A DNA stretch of 9,809 nucleotides from an uncultured Bacilli bacterium (GTDB lineage: Bacteria; Bacillota_I; Bacilli_A; RF39; UBA660): NCBI GenBank assembly GCA_944359595.1, contig CALVSV010000033.1, positions 1-9,809 on the forward strand, written 5' to 3'. Position numbers and translations under genes: made by a program. The notes under the pieces are model-generated. The model made no database searches. It was not told where the DNA came from and saw nothing but the letters and a program-made list of their open reading frames with translations. Positions 1-7,062 of the stretch are shown here, in pieces (within the stretch, counting starts at the first letter, position 1; each line of letters starts with the position of its first letter).

Positions 1-524
1 TTCCTCTTACTGTTGATGTAAAAGAATTTAATTATGTTAAGAATATAGTAGTTAATACTATTAAACAAGTTATGAAAGAAAATAATATAAAAATTAAATA
101 TAAGATAGGTACTATGATAGAAACACCTAGGGCTTGTATTAAATCTAGGGAACTTGCTAAAGAAAGTGACTTCTTTAGTTTTGGTACAAACGATTTAACA
201 CAATTAACTTTTGGTTTTTCAAGAGATGATGCATCTAAATTTATAAATAGTTATTTAGATAAAAAATTACTTGAAAATGATCCATTTAAATCTCTTGATA
301 TAGGTGGTGTTGGTGAACTTGTAAAATTAAGTGTACGTAAATCTAGATTAGTAAAACCAAACTTTAAATTAGGGGTGTGTGGTGAACATGCAGCTCAACT
401 TAATTCTATTAGATTTTTTAATAAAATTGGTATAACTTATATATCTACTTCACCTTATAGAGTACCAGTTGCGCGTCTTAACGCTGCTATTGCTAATATT
501 ATGGAAAAATATAAAATAAACTAG
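1..524 (+). CDS. ppdK: Pyruvate, phosphate dikinase (C-terminal part, 5'-truncated by window edge)
   Basis: The reading frame is open from base 3 to the TAG at 522-524, giving about 173 residues of the C-terminal PEP/pyruvate-binding TIM barrel; the start lies outside the window. PPDK interconverts pyruvate, ATP and Pi with PEP, AMP and PPi in the cytosol. Visible family motifs are [30 protein letters not shown] (containing the Asn-Asp pair that binds pyruvate and metal), and GVCGEHAAQ, which holds the catalytic Cys. The end, [15 protein letters not shown], is the usual PPDK C-terminus, so the 3' end is complete. The family norm after the catalytic Cys is GEHGGDPSS; here it is GEHAAQLNS, an unusual change in an otherwise well-kept domain. 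The next gene has its own promoter. The call is secure because [12 protein letters not shown] and SPYRVP occur together. Confidence 0.96.
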   Translation, partial: PLTVDVKEFNYVKNIVVNTIKQVMKENNIKIKYKIGTMIETPRACIKSRELAKESDFFSFGTNDLTQLTFGFSRDDASKFINSYLDKKLLENDPFKSLDIGGVGELVKLSVRKSRLVKPNFKLGVCGEHAAQLNSIRFFNKIGITYISTSPYRVPVARLNAAIANIMEKYKIN

Positions 525-574
525 AATATTGTCTAAATAAATTATATAAAAATTATTTTAAAAATACTTGTGTG

Positions 575-583
575 TGGTATAAT
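575..583 (+). promoter_or_regulatory. Extended -10 promoter of the small Cys-rich gene
   Basis: TGG-TATAAT is a perfect -10 hexamer (578-583) preceded by the TGn extension. No convincing -35 lies 16-18 bp upstream, as is common for extended -10 promoters. Transcription would begin near 590, leaving a leader of only about 16 nt, which holds the SD site. Confidence 0.6.
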
Positions 584-605
584 AATTATGAAAGGTGGGA
601 TTATC

Positions 606-779
606 ATGTCAAAAAATAAATATGAAGATGATATCGAACTTGAAGATTACCGCGAATGTGATTGTTGTTGCTCTGATAAAAGCAAAATAATTAAAATAGG
701 TGCATGTATTGGAGGAATAGCTATACTTGGTGGTATTATTACTGCAATAGTACTTAAAAGAAGAAAGAGTGATTATTAA
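606..779 (+). CDS. Small Cys-rich single-pass membrane protein (57 aa, unknown function)
   Basis: I do not recognise a family. The start is ATG 606, six bases after the SD AAGGTGG (592-598). An in-frame GTG at 570 is less likely because it has no SD and overlaps the promoter. The protein has an acidic, Tyr-containing N-terminus (residues 4-17), a Cys cluster ECDCCCSDK (Cys18, 20, 21, 22), one hydrophobic Gly/Ile-rich segment at about 29-50 containing Cys34, and a positive tail KRRKSDY. By the positive-inside rule the C-terminus would be cytoplasmic, putting the Cys cluster outside or at the membrane face. The gene sits between its own promoter and a terminator whose stem begins in the last codons, so it is probably monocistronic. 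That independence, the clear SD and the sensible topology support a real gene. The Cys cluster could bind metal or form disulfides, but nothing in the sequence decides this. Confidence 0.75.
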   Translation: MSKNKYEDDIELEDYRECDCCCSDKSKIIKIGACIGGIAILGGIITAIVLKRRKSDY

Positions 780-790
780 TCACTTTTTTT
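768..790 (+). terminator. Rho-independent terminator of the small Cys-rich gene
   Basis: AGTGATT (768-774) pairs with AATCACT (778-784) around a 3-nt loop, followed by a run of seven T (784-790). The stem overlaps the stop codon. Confidence 0.8.
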
Positions 791-814
791 ATATAATTTA
801 TTAGGGGGTTATAT

Positions 815-1459
815 ATGAAAAGAAAAATAGGTATAATTTCTAGATATGATAAAAATATTAGTGGTAAAGATGTATTTATTATGTATGATAGTTTTAAAAA
901 TATTATTTTAGATAATGGATTATTACCAATATGTATTATTCCACCAGTTTATAATATTAATAATAGTGTAAATGATAAAGAAGAAAAAGATATTAATGAA
1001 TTATTAGATATGTGTGATGGTATTATATTGCAAGGTGGAGACGATTTTTATGATTATGATAAAAAAGTGTGTGAGTATGCAATTAAAAATAATAAACCTA
1101 TATTAGGTATATGTTTGGGTATGCAATGTATGGCTTCTATATATCAAAATAATTTAAATAAAATAAATAATCATAATGATACTTTTCATAAAATAAATAT
1201 AGTTAAAAATTCAAAGTTGTTTAATATATTAGGAGAAGATAATATATTAGTTAATTCATATCATAATGAATATGTAAATGATCCTGGTATTTATAGTGTT
1301 AGTGCTCTATCATATGATAATGTAATTGAATCTATTGAATACAACAATAATACTTTTAATTTGGGTGTTCAGTTTCATCCTGAAAAAACATATTATGAAG
1401 ATGAAAATATGAAAAAAATATTTGTCAAATTTTTTGATTCTATAAAAAATTTGACATAA
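815..1459 (+). CDS. Class I glutamine-amidotransferase-like hydrolase (peptidase C26 / gamma-glutamyl-GABA hydrolase family)
   Basis: This 214-residue cytosolic protein starts at ATG 815 after the SD AGGGGG (803-808). It has the class I glutaminase fold signatures in order: GIILQGGDD (69-77), the nucleophile elbow PILGICLGMQ with Cys100, VNSYHNE (146-152, equivalent to the NSxHHQ stretch of PuuD-like enzymes), and GVQFHPE with catalytic His188 and Glu190. The Cys-His-Glu triad is complete. Family members hydrolyse gamma-glutamyl amide bonds, for example gamma-glutamyl-GABA in putrescine breakdown. No other putrescine genes are nearby, so the substrate is unknown. The stretch between the GGD motif and the Cys elbow is shorter than in PuuD, and the whole protein is somewhat shorter than the usual 230-250 residues. 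The greA promoter -35 lies across its stop codon and no terminator is visible after it, so read-through into greA is likely. Confidence 0.85.
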   Translation: MKRKIGIISRYDKNISGKDVFIMYDSFKNIILDNGLLPICIIPPVYNINNSVNDKEEKDINELLDMCDGIILQGGDDFYDYDKKVCEYAIKNNKPILGICLGMQCMASIYQNNLNKINNHNDTFHKINIVKNSKLFNILGEDNILVNSYHNEYVNDPGIYSVSALSYDNVIESIEYNNNTFNLGVQFHPEKTYYEDENMKKIFVKFFDSIKNLT

Positions 1460-1480
1460 TAATAATATATATGGTATAAT
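1451..1480 (+). promoter_or_regulatory. greA promoter (consensus -35 and extended -10)
   Basis: TTGACA (1451-1456), an 18-bp spacer, then TGG-TATAAT (1472-1480): both hexamers match the sigma-A consensus exactly and the -10 is extended. The -35 overlaps the last codons of the upstream hydrolase gene. It is the strongest-looking promoter in the window and predicts a leader of about 25 nt. Confidence 0.85.
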
Positions 1481-1512
1481 TTGAAATACGTCAAAAAGAA
1501 AGGAAAAAAAAT

Positions 1513-2028
1513 ATGGAAAACATAACTAAAGTATATTTAGATCAAGAAGGATATGAAGAATTATTAGATTCAATTTCAAGAACAGTTGAAAAATTAAATA
1601 AAATTACTATGGGAAGAAGTAGTGCATATCGTGAAGGTACTGGTAATATTGGAGATGAACCAGAATTTGAAATATTGCAAATAGAAGAACGTCGTATATT
1701 ACATGAATTACAAAAACAACGTCTATTACTATCTAGAGTTGAAATAATTGAAAAACATAATAATAATGAATTTATAGATATTGGGGATATTGTACGTACA
1801 GAAATTAGCGCTGATGATTATACTCAAGAATGTGTTGTAAAACTTGTAGGTAAATCAATTGATTTTGATAGTGATATTAATGAAGTTACAATAAATAGTC
1901 CGTTGGGAGGAGCTATCTACAAGAAAAATATTGGTGAAGATGTTTCATATAATGTTCAAGGAAAAACTTTTAATGTTCATATCGCAGAAAAGTTAAATAA
2001 AAATAATTTAAAAAAATTAGTAAAATAA
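1513..2028 (+). CDS. greA: Transcription elongation factor GreA family, divergent tip
   Basis: The 171-residue product has the Gre layout: an N-terminal coiled-coil hairpin (about 1-80) that enters the RNA polymerase secondary channel, and a C-terminal FKBP-like domain (about 88-160) with the SPLGGAIYKKNIGEDV motif matching SPIxxALxGKxxGDxV. Gre factors rescue backtracked polymerase by stimulating cleavage of the transcript 3' end. In E. coli GreA the tip reads GDLKENAEY, with Asp41 and Glu44 holding the catalytic metal. Here the same place reads GNIGDEPEF: Asp41 becomes Asn45 and Glu44 becomes Asp48. Cleavage activity may therefore be reduced or depend on other acids, and an anti-cleavage, Gfh1-like role is possible. 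Start ATG 1513 follows an AGAAAGGA SD-like site. The gene has its own consensus promoter and terminator. Family assignment is firm; the functional state is uncertain. Confidence 0.87.
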   Translation: MENITKVYLDQEGYEELLDSISRTVEKLNKITMGRSSAYREGTGNIGDEPEFEILQIEERRILHELQKQRLLLSRVEIIEKHNNNEFIDIGDIVRTEISADDYTQECVVKLVGKSIDFDSDINEVTINSPLGGAIYKKNIGEDVSYNVQGKTFNVHIAEKLNKNNLKKLVK

Positions 2029-2050
2029 GCTAGTATTAGCTTATTTTTTT
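2022..2050 (+). terminator. Rho-independent terminator after greA
   Basis: AAAATAAGCTA (2022-2032) pairs perfectly with TAGCTTATTTT (2037-2047) around the loop GTAT, ending in seven T (2044-2050). The 11-bp stem starts inside the last greA codons and includes the TAA stop. Confidence 0.9.
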
Positions 2051-2061
2051 ATGGTTTTACA

Positions 2062-2089
2062 TTGAAATCGATAAAATATGTGTTATAAT
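2062..2089 (+). promoter_or_regulatory. Promoter of the adenylate-forming enzyme gene
   Basis: TTGAAA (2062-2067), a 16-bp spacer and TGT-TATAAT (2081-2089, extended -10). It lies directly after the greA terminator, so the next gene is an independent transcription unit with a leader of about 35 nt. Confidence 0.8.
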
Positions 2090-2132
2090 TTTCTTGTAAG
2101 AAAAAGTATTATAGTTAGAAATGGGGATTATA

Positions 2133-5084
2133 ATGGAACTTAAAAACAAAAGAATGTATGATATCGTTAGTGAATCTTGCAAAAAATATAAAAATAATAT
2201 AGCTTTAGTATGTAATGATGAAGAAGTAAGTTATAATAATTTACTTAATAGTATTGATCTATTAGCTAGATCATTAAATAGTGTTGGTGTAAAAAAAAGT
2301 AAAGTTAATGTATGTTTAAATACAAGTGTTGAAGCAATATATTTGTTTTTTGCTTTAAATAAATTGGGGGCAGTTATTAATTATATAAATTATGATTTAG
2401 ATAATAAATATATAGAAGAATGTATTAATAATAATATACTTATTATTGATGAATATAATATGGATAAATATTATGATATTATTAAAAATAAAGATATTAG
2501 TATGATTATTTTAGTAGGTGAAAAAAACTATGATATTAAAAATATTTTAAAATGGAGTGAATTTATTAGTTTAAATAATGAATATAAAGATGTTAATATA
2601 AAGTATAAAGATGATGAAGAGATAATAATAAATTATTATAAGGATTATAATGATAATATAGTTAGTGTACATATTAATAATAAATCATTAATTAATAGTA
2701 TTGATACTTTTTTAGATTCTGCATTAGAGATTAAAAAGAAAAATATAATTAATATAAATCCAATGTATGATTATATTGGATATAATATTAATGTATTAAT
2801 ACCATTAATTAAGGGTATGAAAATAATTATTGGAAATAAAAATGAATTAATAGATTTAATTAAGCAATATAAAATAAATTATTTGTTTACTACAGAAGAT
2901 ATAATGTATGAAATTACAAAATTTAATACTAAAATTAAATTAGATAGTATACTTATTATAAGTAAATTAATAGATGATCATAAAATTAATATTATTAATA
3001 GTTATGTTAGTGGATTAAAGATTAAAGTTTATAGAGCATATAGTATACCTGAAATAAATAATTTAGTAGGGTTAAAGATGGAAATTGATATAAAACTTAT
3101 AGATGTTATAGACGATTCTGATACTTGTTTTGATATTGGTAATTTACTTATTAAATCTGATGATTATTGTAAGACATATATAAATGGTAAGGAACTTAAA
3201 TTAGATAGTAATGGATATTTTAAAACGGGGTATATCGCCATGATTGATTCTGATGATAATTTAATTATTGTTGATACTTTGGAAAAAGAAATGGAAAGAA
3301 GAAACATGTATAAAACAGGATTAGCTTCAATAGATATGCCATGGTTAAAATATTTCCCTATAGAATCAAGAAATGAAGAAGTAGCCAAAATGACAGTATA
3401 TGAATATTTAAAAGAAGTTAATAAGGATAATTATTTAGAAGTTGCGTTAAGTTATATGGGTAAAAATATTAAATATTATGAGATGTTTAATAATATAGAG
3501 ATGTGCGCTAAATCTTTAAAAGCATTAGGTGTTAAAAAGGGTGATTACATAACTATATGTATGCCTAATATACCAGAGTTCGTATATGTATTCTACGCTA
3601 TTAATAAGATAGGCGCTATAGCATGTTTAATAGAGCCACGTACACCAGCTAGTAGAGTTAAAGATTATTTAGATGAATCTAATAGTAAAGTTTTAATTAT
3701 GGTAGATTTATGTAAAAATAATATAGATAAAATAGTTGATAATGTTAAATCATTAAAAACAGTTGTATCTGTTAGTCCAATAGAATCTATTACTAGCAGA
3801 AAGATTAAAGTTGCATATAATTTAACACATAAAAAATATAAATATACGGGTAAATATATAAGTTATAAAGAATTTATTAAAGCCGGGGAAAGTTTTGATA
3901 ATATTAAGAGTGCGAAATTTGTAGAACGTGAGACTGCTGTTGTTGTGTATACTAGTGGAACAACTGGAAAACCAAAAGGAGCATGTTTACCAAATGAAAC
4001 ACTTAATGGACAAAATATGCAGTTAAAATATTCTGGAATATGCCCTAAAGTTGGTGAAGTATTTTTAGGTAATGTACCATTCTTTTCTGCATATGGATCT
4101 AGCGTTGGAATGCATAATGCATTATCTAGTGGTATAACTGTTGCTTTAATACCAAGTTATAAACCAACAGATTTTCCAAAATTAATACAAAAAAATAGAC
4201 CTACTCATGCAATGGGGGTACCAAGATTTTTTGAAATTTTAGCTAATTCTAAAATATTTAAAGGTGATGAACTTAAATTTTTAAGAAATTCTATATCTGG
4301 TGGAGATAAAATGACACCTAGTAAAGAATATTATGTAAATGAATATTTGATTAACCATGGAAGCGAAAAATTAAAAAAGGGATTAGGAATGAGTGAGTTT
4401 GGTGGTGGTTATATAACTACCGTAAACAAAGATATTAATAGACCTGGTAGTGTAGGTATTCCACACGTTGGTAACAACGTAAAAATAATTGATATAAATA
4501 CTAGAAAAGAAGTTACATATGGTAGAGATAAGAAAACTGGTGAATTATATGTTACAGGACCAACTATGATGAATGGATATCTTAATAGAGAAGAAGAAAA
4601 TGAAAAGTTCTTTGAAATAGATGATAATGGAGTTAAATGGGCAAAAACAGGAGATCTAGTTTATATGGATCAAGATGGAGCAATATTTTTTATAGATAGA
4701 ATTAAAAACGTAATAATGCGTCCTGATGGACATACAGTTCCACTTCTACCAATAGAAAATGCAATAGATAAATGTGAAGATGTATTTATTTGTGCGGTAG
4801 TTGGTACAACTGTAGATAGTAAGGGAACTGGTAAGATGCCTATGGCCTATATTGTACTTAAGAAAAATAGAGATAAATCTACTCTTGAAATACATAAAGA
4901 AATTAAAAGATTAGTAAGTGAACTAGTTCCCGAAAGAGAACAACCAAAATGGTATAGATATGTAGATAATATTCCATTAAATTTAGCTGGAAAAGTAGAT
5001 ATGTTAAAACTTGAAAAAATGAGTGAAAAAGATGACAATAAATCACGTGAATATTTAAATTTAGAAAAAAATAGTGATAAATGA
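2133..5084 (+). CDS. Tandem adenylate-forming protein: degenerate AMP-binding domain fused to an intact acyl-CoA/AMP-acid ligase
   Basis: This is a 983-residue ANL-superfamily protein that activates a carboxylic acid as acyl-AMP; the acid is unknown. Start ATG 2133 is preferred over the in-frame ATG 2121 because GGGG (2123-2126) is then correctly placed as SD. Module 2 (about 387-983) is complete. It opens with TGLASIDMPWLKYFP and MTVYEYL, typical of clostridial AMP-acid ligases, and has the P-loop YTSGTTGKPKG (606-616), the TGD motif (839-841), the hinge DRIKN (Arg856, Lys858) and the C-terminal catalytic lysine in LAGKVD (Lys954). Module 1 (about 1-386) follows the same fold up to the hinge, but its P-loop is replaced by YYKDYNDNIVS, TGD by TGY, and it has no C-terminal lid domain, so it should not catalyse. 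No carrier-protein domain or NRPS gene is adjacent. Translation ends at TGA. Candidate roles are fatty-acid activation or loading of an acyl or amino-acid carrier. Confidence 0.88.
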   Translation: MELKNKRMYDIVSESCKKYKNNIALVCNDEEVSYNNLLNSIDLLARSLNSVGVKKSKVNVCLNTSVEAIYLFFALNKLGAVINYINYDLDNKYIEECINNNILIIDEYNMDKYYDIIKNKDISMIILVGEKNYDIKNILKWSEFISLNNEYKDVNIKYKDDEEIIINYYKDYNDNIVSVHINNKSLINSIDTFLDSALEIKKKNIININPMYDYIGYNINVLIPLIKGMKIIIGNKNELIDLIKQYKINYLFTTEDIMYEITKFNTKIKLDSILIISKLIDDHKINIINSYVSGLKIKVYRAYSIPEINNLVGLKMEIDIKLIDVIDDSDTCFDIGNLLIKSDDYCKTYINGKELKLDSNGYFKTGYIAMIDSDDNLIIVDTLEKEMERRNMYKTGLASIDMPWLKYFPIESRNEEVAKMTVYEYLKEVNKDNYLEVALSYMGKNIKYYEMFNNIEMCAKSLKALGVKKGDYITICMPNIPEFVYVFYAINKIGAIACLIEPRTPASRVKDYLDESNSKVLIMVDLCKNNIDKIVDNVKSLKTVVSVSPIESITSRKIKVAYNLTHKKYKYTGKYISYKEFIKAGESFDNIKSAKFVERETAVVVYTSGTTGKPKGACLPNETLNGQNMQLKYSGICPKVGEVFLGNVPFFSAYGSSVGMHNALSSGITVALIPSYKPTDFPKLIQKNRPTHAMGVPRFFEILANSKIFKGDELKFLRNSISGGDKMTPSKEYYVNEYLINHGSEKLKKGLGMSEFGGGYITTVNKDINRPGSVGIPHVGNNVKIIDINTRKEVTYGRDKKTGELYVTGPTMMNGYLNREEENEKFFEIDDNGVKWAKTGDLVYMDQDGAIFFIDRIKNVIMRPDGHTVPLLPIENAIDKCEDVFICAVVGTTVDSKGTGKMPMAYIVLKKNRDKSTLEIHKEIKRLVSELVPEREQPKWYRYVDNIPLNLAGKVDMLKLEKMSEKDDNKSREYLNLEKNSDK

Positions 5085-5183
5085 AACTGTTTTTCTGGTC
5101 TTTTAATTTAATATAAATAAATAAAAAAATTAGTAAATAGTAAGAAATAATAATTGACATATTGTTTCTTTCAGAATTAAGAT

Positions 5184-5207
5184 AAAAGAGTTTTTTGCTC
5201 TTTTTTT
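5184..5207 (+). terminator. Rho-independent terminator between the ligase and kinase-like genes
   Basis: AAAAGAG (5184-5190) pairs with CTCTTTT (5198-5204) around a 7-nt T-rich loop, and the T run continues to 5207. It lies 100 bp after the ligase stop, giving that transcript an AT-rich 3' tail. The 5085-5183 stretch holds no ORF or structure that I can support. Confidence 0.75.
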
Positions 5208-5228
5208 ATATACTTTTCATTAGAAATT

Positions 5229-5237
5229 TGGTACAAT
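5229..5237 (+). promoter_or_regulatory. Extended -10 promoter of the kinase-like gene
   Basis: TGG-TACAAT (5229-5237) lies 24 bp before the ATG, with no clear -35. The expected start near 5244 leaves a leader of about 18 nt that holds the strong SD AGGTGAGG (5248-5255). Confidence 0.55.
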
Positions 5238-5261
5238 TAGTTATAGTAGGTGAGGTTAATT

Positions 5262-7049
5262 ATGAATGTCGGTATATCTTTTACATTTTGTTCATTTTTC
5301 TTTATATTGTTGTTGACTATTGTATTTTTTTCTAAGAAAAGATTTAATTCAACAGAAAACAAACTTTATTCATATTTAATATTAACTAGTTTATTAGGTA
5401 CTAGTATTGGTGTTCCTTGTTATTATTTTATGAAATATATGGATACATATCCAATATTTAATTTGGTATTTTCTAAACTTTATTTAGTGTATTTGGTTTT
5501 ATGGTTAATGCTTTTTACATCATATATATTTTTTATATCTGTAAAAAGAGATACTAAAATTAAAATACTTAAAATATTTATATTTTTATCATTTATTTTA
5601 ATGTTTTTAGTTGTAATGTTACCATTATATTATAATAATAAAGATGGTATAGTATATTCATATGGACCATCTACTAATCTAATGTATATAATATCAGGTT
5701 TATTTATAATAATAATTATTATATGTTTAATTAAAAATATAAAAAGGATTACAGAAAAAAAATTCATACCTATACTTGTATTTTTAATTGTCGGTGGAAT
5801 AGTTATGACTATTCAAAAGATGAATCCGGGTTTACTTTTAATTACTTTTGGGGAAGCATTTATAACATTTTTAATGTATTTTACTATAGAAAATCCAGAT
5901 ATACAAATGATTAATGAATTATATAAGAATAAAAGATTAGTAGAAGAAAGTTATGAAGATAAATCTAATTTCTTATTTGAAGTTACTGGTGAAGTTAGAG
6001 AACCAATATTTAATATAAATAATATTTATAAGAGTGTAAAAGATAGTGATGATACTAAAGAAATTAAAACTGCATTAAAGAAGATAAATAATTATGTAAG
6101 ACAACTTGATTTTGTTATAAATGATGTACTTGATATAGCGACTATAGATAAAGATAAGATAAAATTTATAAATACTAGATATAATCTTAAAAATTTATAC
6201 AATGATATTATTACTAGAGTTAATACATGTATTCCAAAAAATGTAGAATTTAGAAGTTCTATACCGAACAATACACCATATTTATTTGGTGATTCTATCA
6301 AATTAAAACAAATAATTATGTCTATACTTTTAAATTCTATAAAAAAGACAAATAATGGATTTATAGAATTTAATATAAATACTATTGAAAGATATGATGT
6401 ATGTAGATTAATTATTAGTATATCTGATTCTGGTGAAGGAATGTCAATAGACAAGATTAATGATATATTAAAAACAACTATGGAAATATCTCCTGATGAC
6501 GTAAAAGAACTAGAAAAAATGGAAATAAATCTTCATTTATGTCAAAAAATCATTAAAATATTAGGTGGTAATTTAATGATTAAAAGTAATGAAGGTGAAG
6601 GTACTAAAATAATACTTGTTCTTGATCAAAGAATAAATGTAGATAACAAAAAAAGTACGTTATTAAATTCATATGAATATTATATTAATACTAGTAAACA
6701 AATATTAATAGCAAGTAGTAGAAAAGAAATAGTAGATAAAGTTAAGAAAAGATTAAAACATGAAAATATAACTACTATGACAAGTTTATATGGTAAAGAT
6801 GTAATAAATAAAATAAAATATGGGAAAAAATATAGTTTGATATTAATTGATGATGATCTAAGAGATATGAGTGGATATTCTGTATTAAAAGAATTAAAGA
6901 AAATAGATGGATTTAATATACCTATGGTTATAATGTTAGATGAAAATAAAAAGCATATTAAAGAACAATATATTGATGATGGTTTTGCAGATTATATTAT
7001 GTTAGATAATTTTGATAAAGAAATAGAAAAAATTATATATAAATTTTAG
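5262..7049 (+). CDS. 7-TM hybrid histidine-kinase-like protein lacking the phospho-acceptor His (pseudokinase candidate)
   Basis: The 595-residue membrane protein starts at ATG 5262, six bases after the SD AGGTGAGG; an upstream in-frame GTG (5250) falls inside that SD. Seven hydrophobic segments (about 5-23, 37-56, 66-92, 102-123, 139-158, 168-184, 190-208) form a sensor domain ending in FTIENPD, common in 7-TM kinases. Next come a HisKA-like helix pair (about 232-300), an HATPase_c domain (about 330-455) and a receiver-like domain (about 479-595). In HisKA the usual SHEIRTP reads TGEVREP, so the phospho-accepting His is Gly243. The HATPase keeps its N-box Asn358 (LLNSIKKT), the G1 DSGEGM (Asp389) and GEGT, but GLGL is EINL. 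The receiver keeps the central LILID Asp530, while the acidic pair is Ser485-Ser486 and the conserved Thr and Lys are missing. Conventional autophosphorylation is not expected. ATP-dependent conformational signalling or scaffolding is possible. It is probably co-transcribed with the next gene. Confidence 0.85.
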   Translation: MNVGISFTFCSFFFILLLTIVFFSKKRFNSTENKLYSYLILTSLLGTSIGVPCYYFMKYMDTYPIFNLVFSKLYLVYLVLWLMLFTSYIFFISVKRDTKIKILKIFIFLSFILMFLVVMLPLYYNNKDGIVYSYGPSTNLMYIISGLFIIIIIICLIKNIKRITEKKFIPILVFLIVGGIVMTIQKMNPGLLLITFGEAFITFLMYFTIENPDIQMINELYKNKRLVEESYEDKSNFLFEVTGEVREPIFNINNIYKSVKDSDDTKEIKTALKKINNYVRQLDFVINDVLDIATIDKDKIKFINTRYNLKNLYNDIITRVNTCIPKNVEFRSSIPNNTPYLFGDSIKLKQIIMSILLNSIKKTNNGFIEFNINTIERYDVCRLIISISDSGEGMSIDKINDILKTTMEISPDDVKELEKMEINLHLCQKIIKILGGNLMIKSNEGEGTKIILVLDQRINVDNKKSTLLNSYEYYINTSKQILIASSRKEIVDKVKKRLKHENITTMTSLYGKDVINKIKYGKKYSLILIDDDLRDMSGYSVLKELKKIDGFNIPMVIMLDENKKHIKEQYIDDGFADYIMLDNFDKEIEKIIYKF

Positions 7050-7062
7050 AAAGGAAATATAT

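Noticed and set aside
533..562. AT-only hairpin after the ppdK stop as a terminator
   Set aside because: The stem has no G-C pairs and no T run, so such pairing is expected by chance in this composition.
792..797. TATAAT just before the C26-type hydrolase gene
   Set aside because: Transcription would start at about 804, cutting into the SD (803-808), and no -35 is present. The real promoter is unclear; read-through of the upstream terminator is possible.
3164..3388. Open frames on the minus strand, here and at about 4847-5160, 6092-6454 and 8803-9054
   Set aside because: They lie opposite well-supported + strand genes, have no SD or family resemblance, and follow from AT-rich codon usage.
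5082..5119. TGA read as Trp (Mollicutes code 4), extending the ligase by a few residues
   Set aside because: All other genes are full-length with TGA treated as stop and use TGG for Trp, for example in the S41 protease, so the standard code fits.
5154..5183. TTGACA (5154-5159) with a possible -10 TAAGAT (5178-5183), suggesting a small RNA promoter in the ligase-kinase gap
   Set aside because: The predicted start (about 5190) falls inside the terminator stem, so no meaningful RNA would result; the -10 is also weak.
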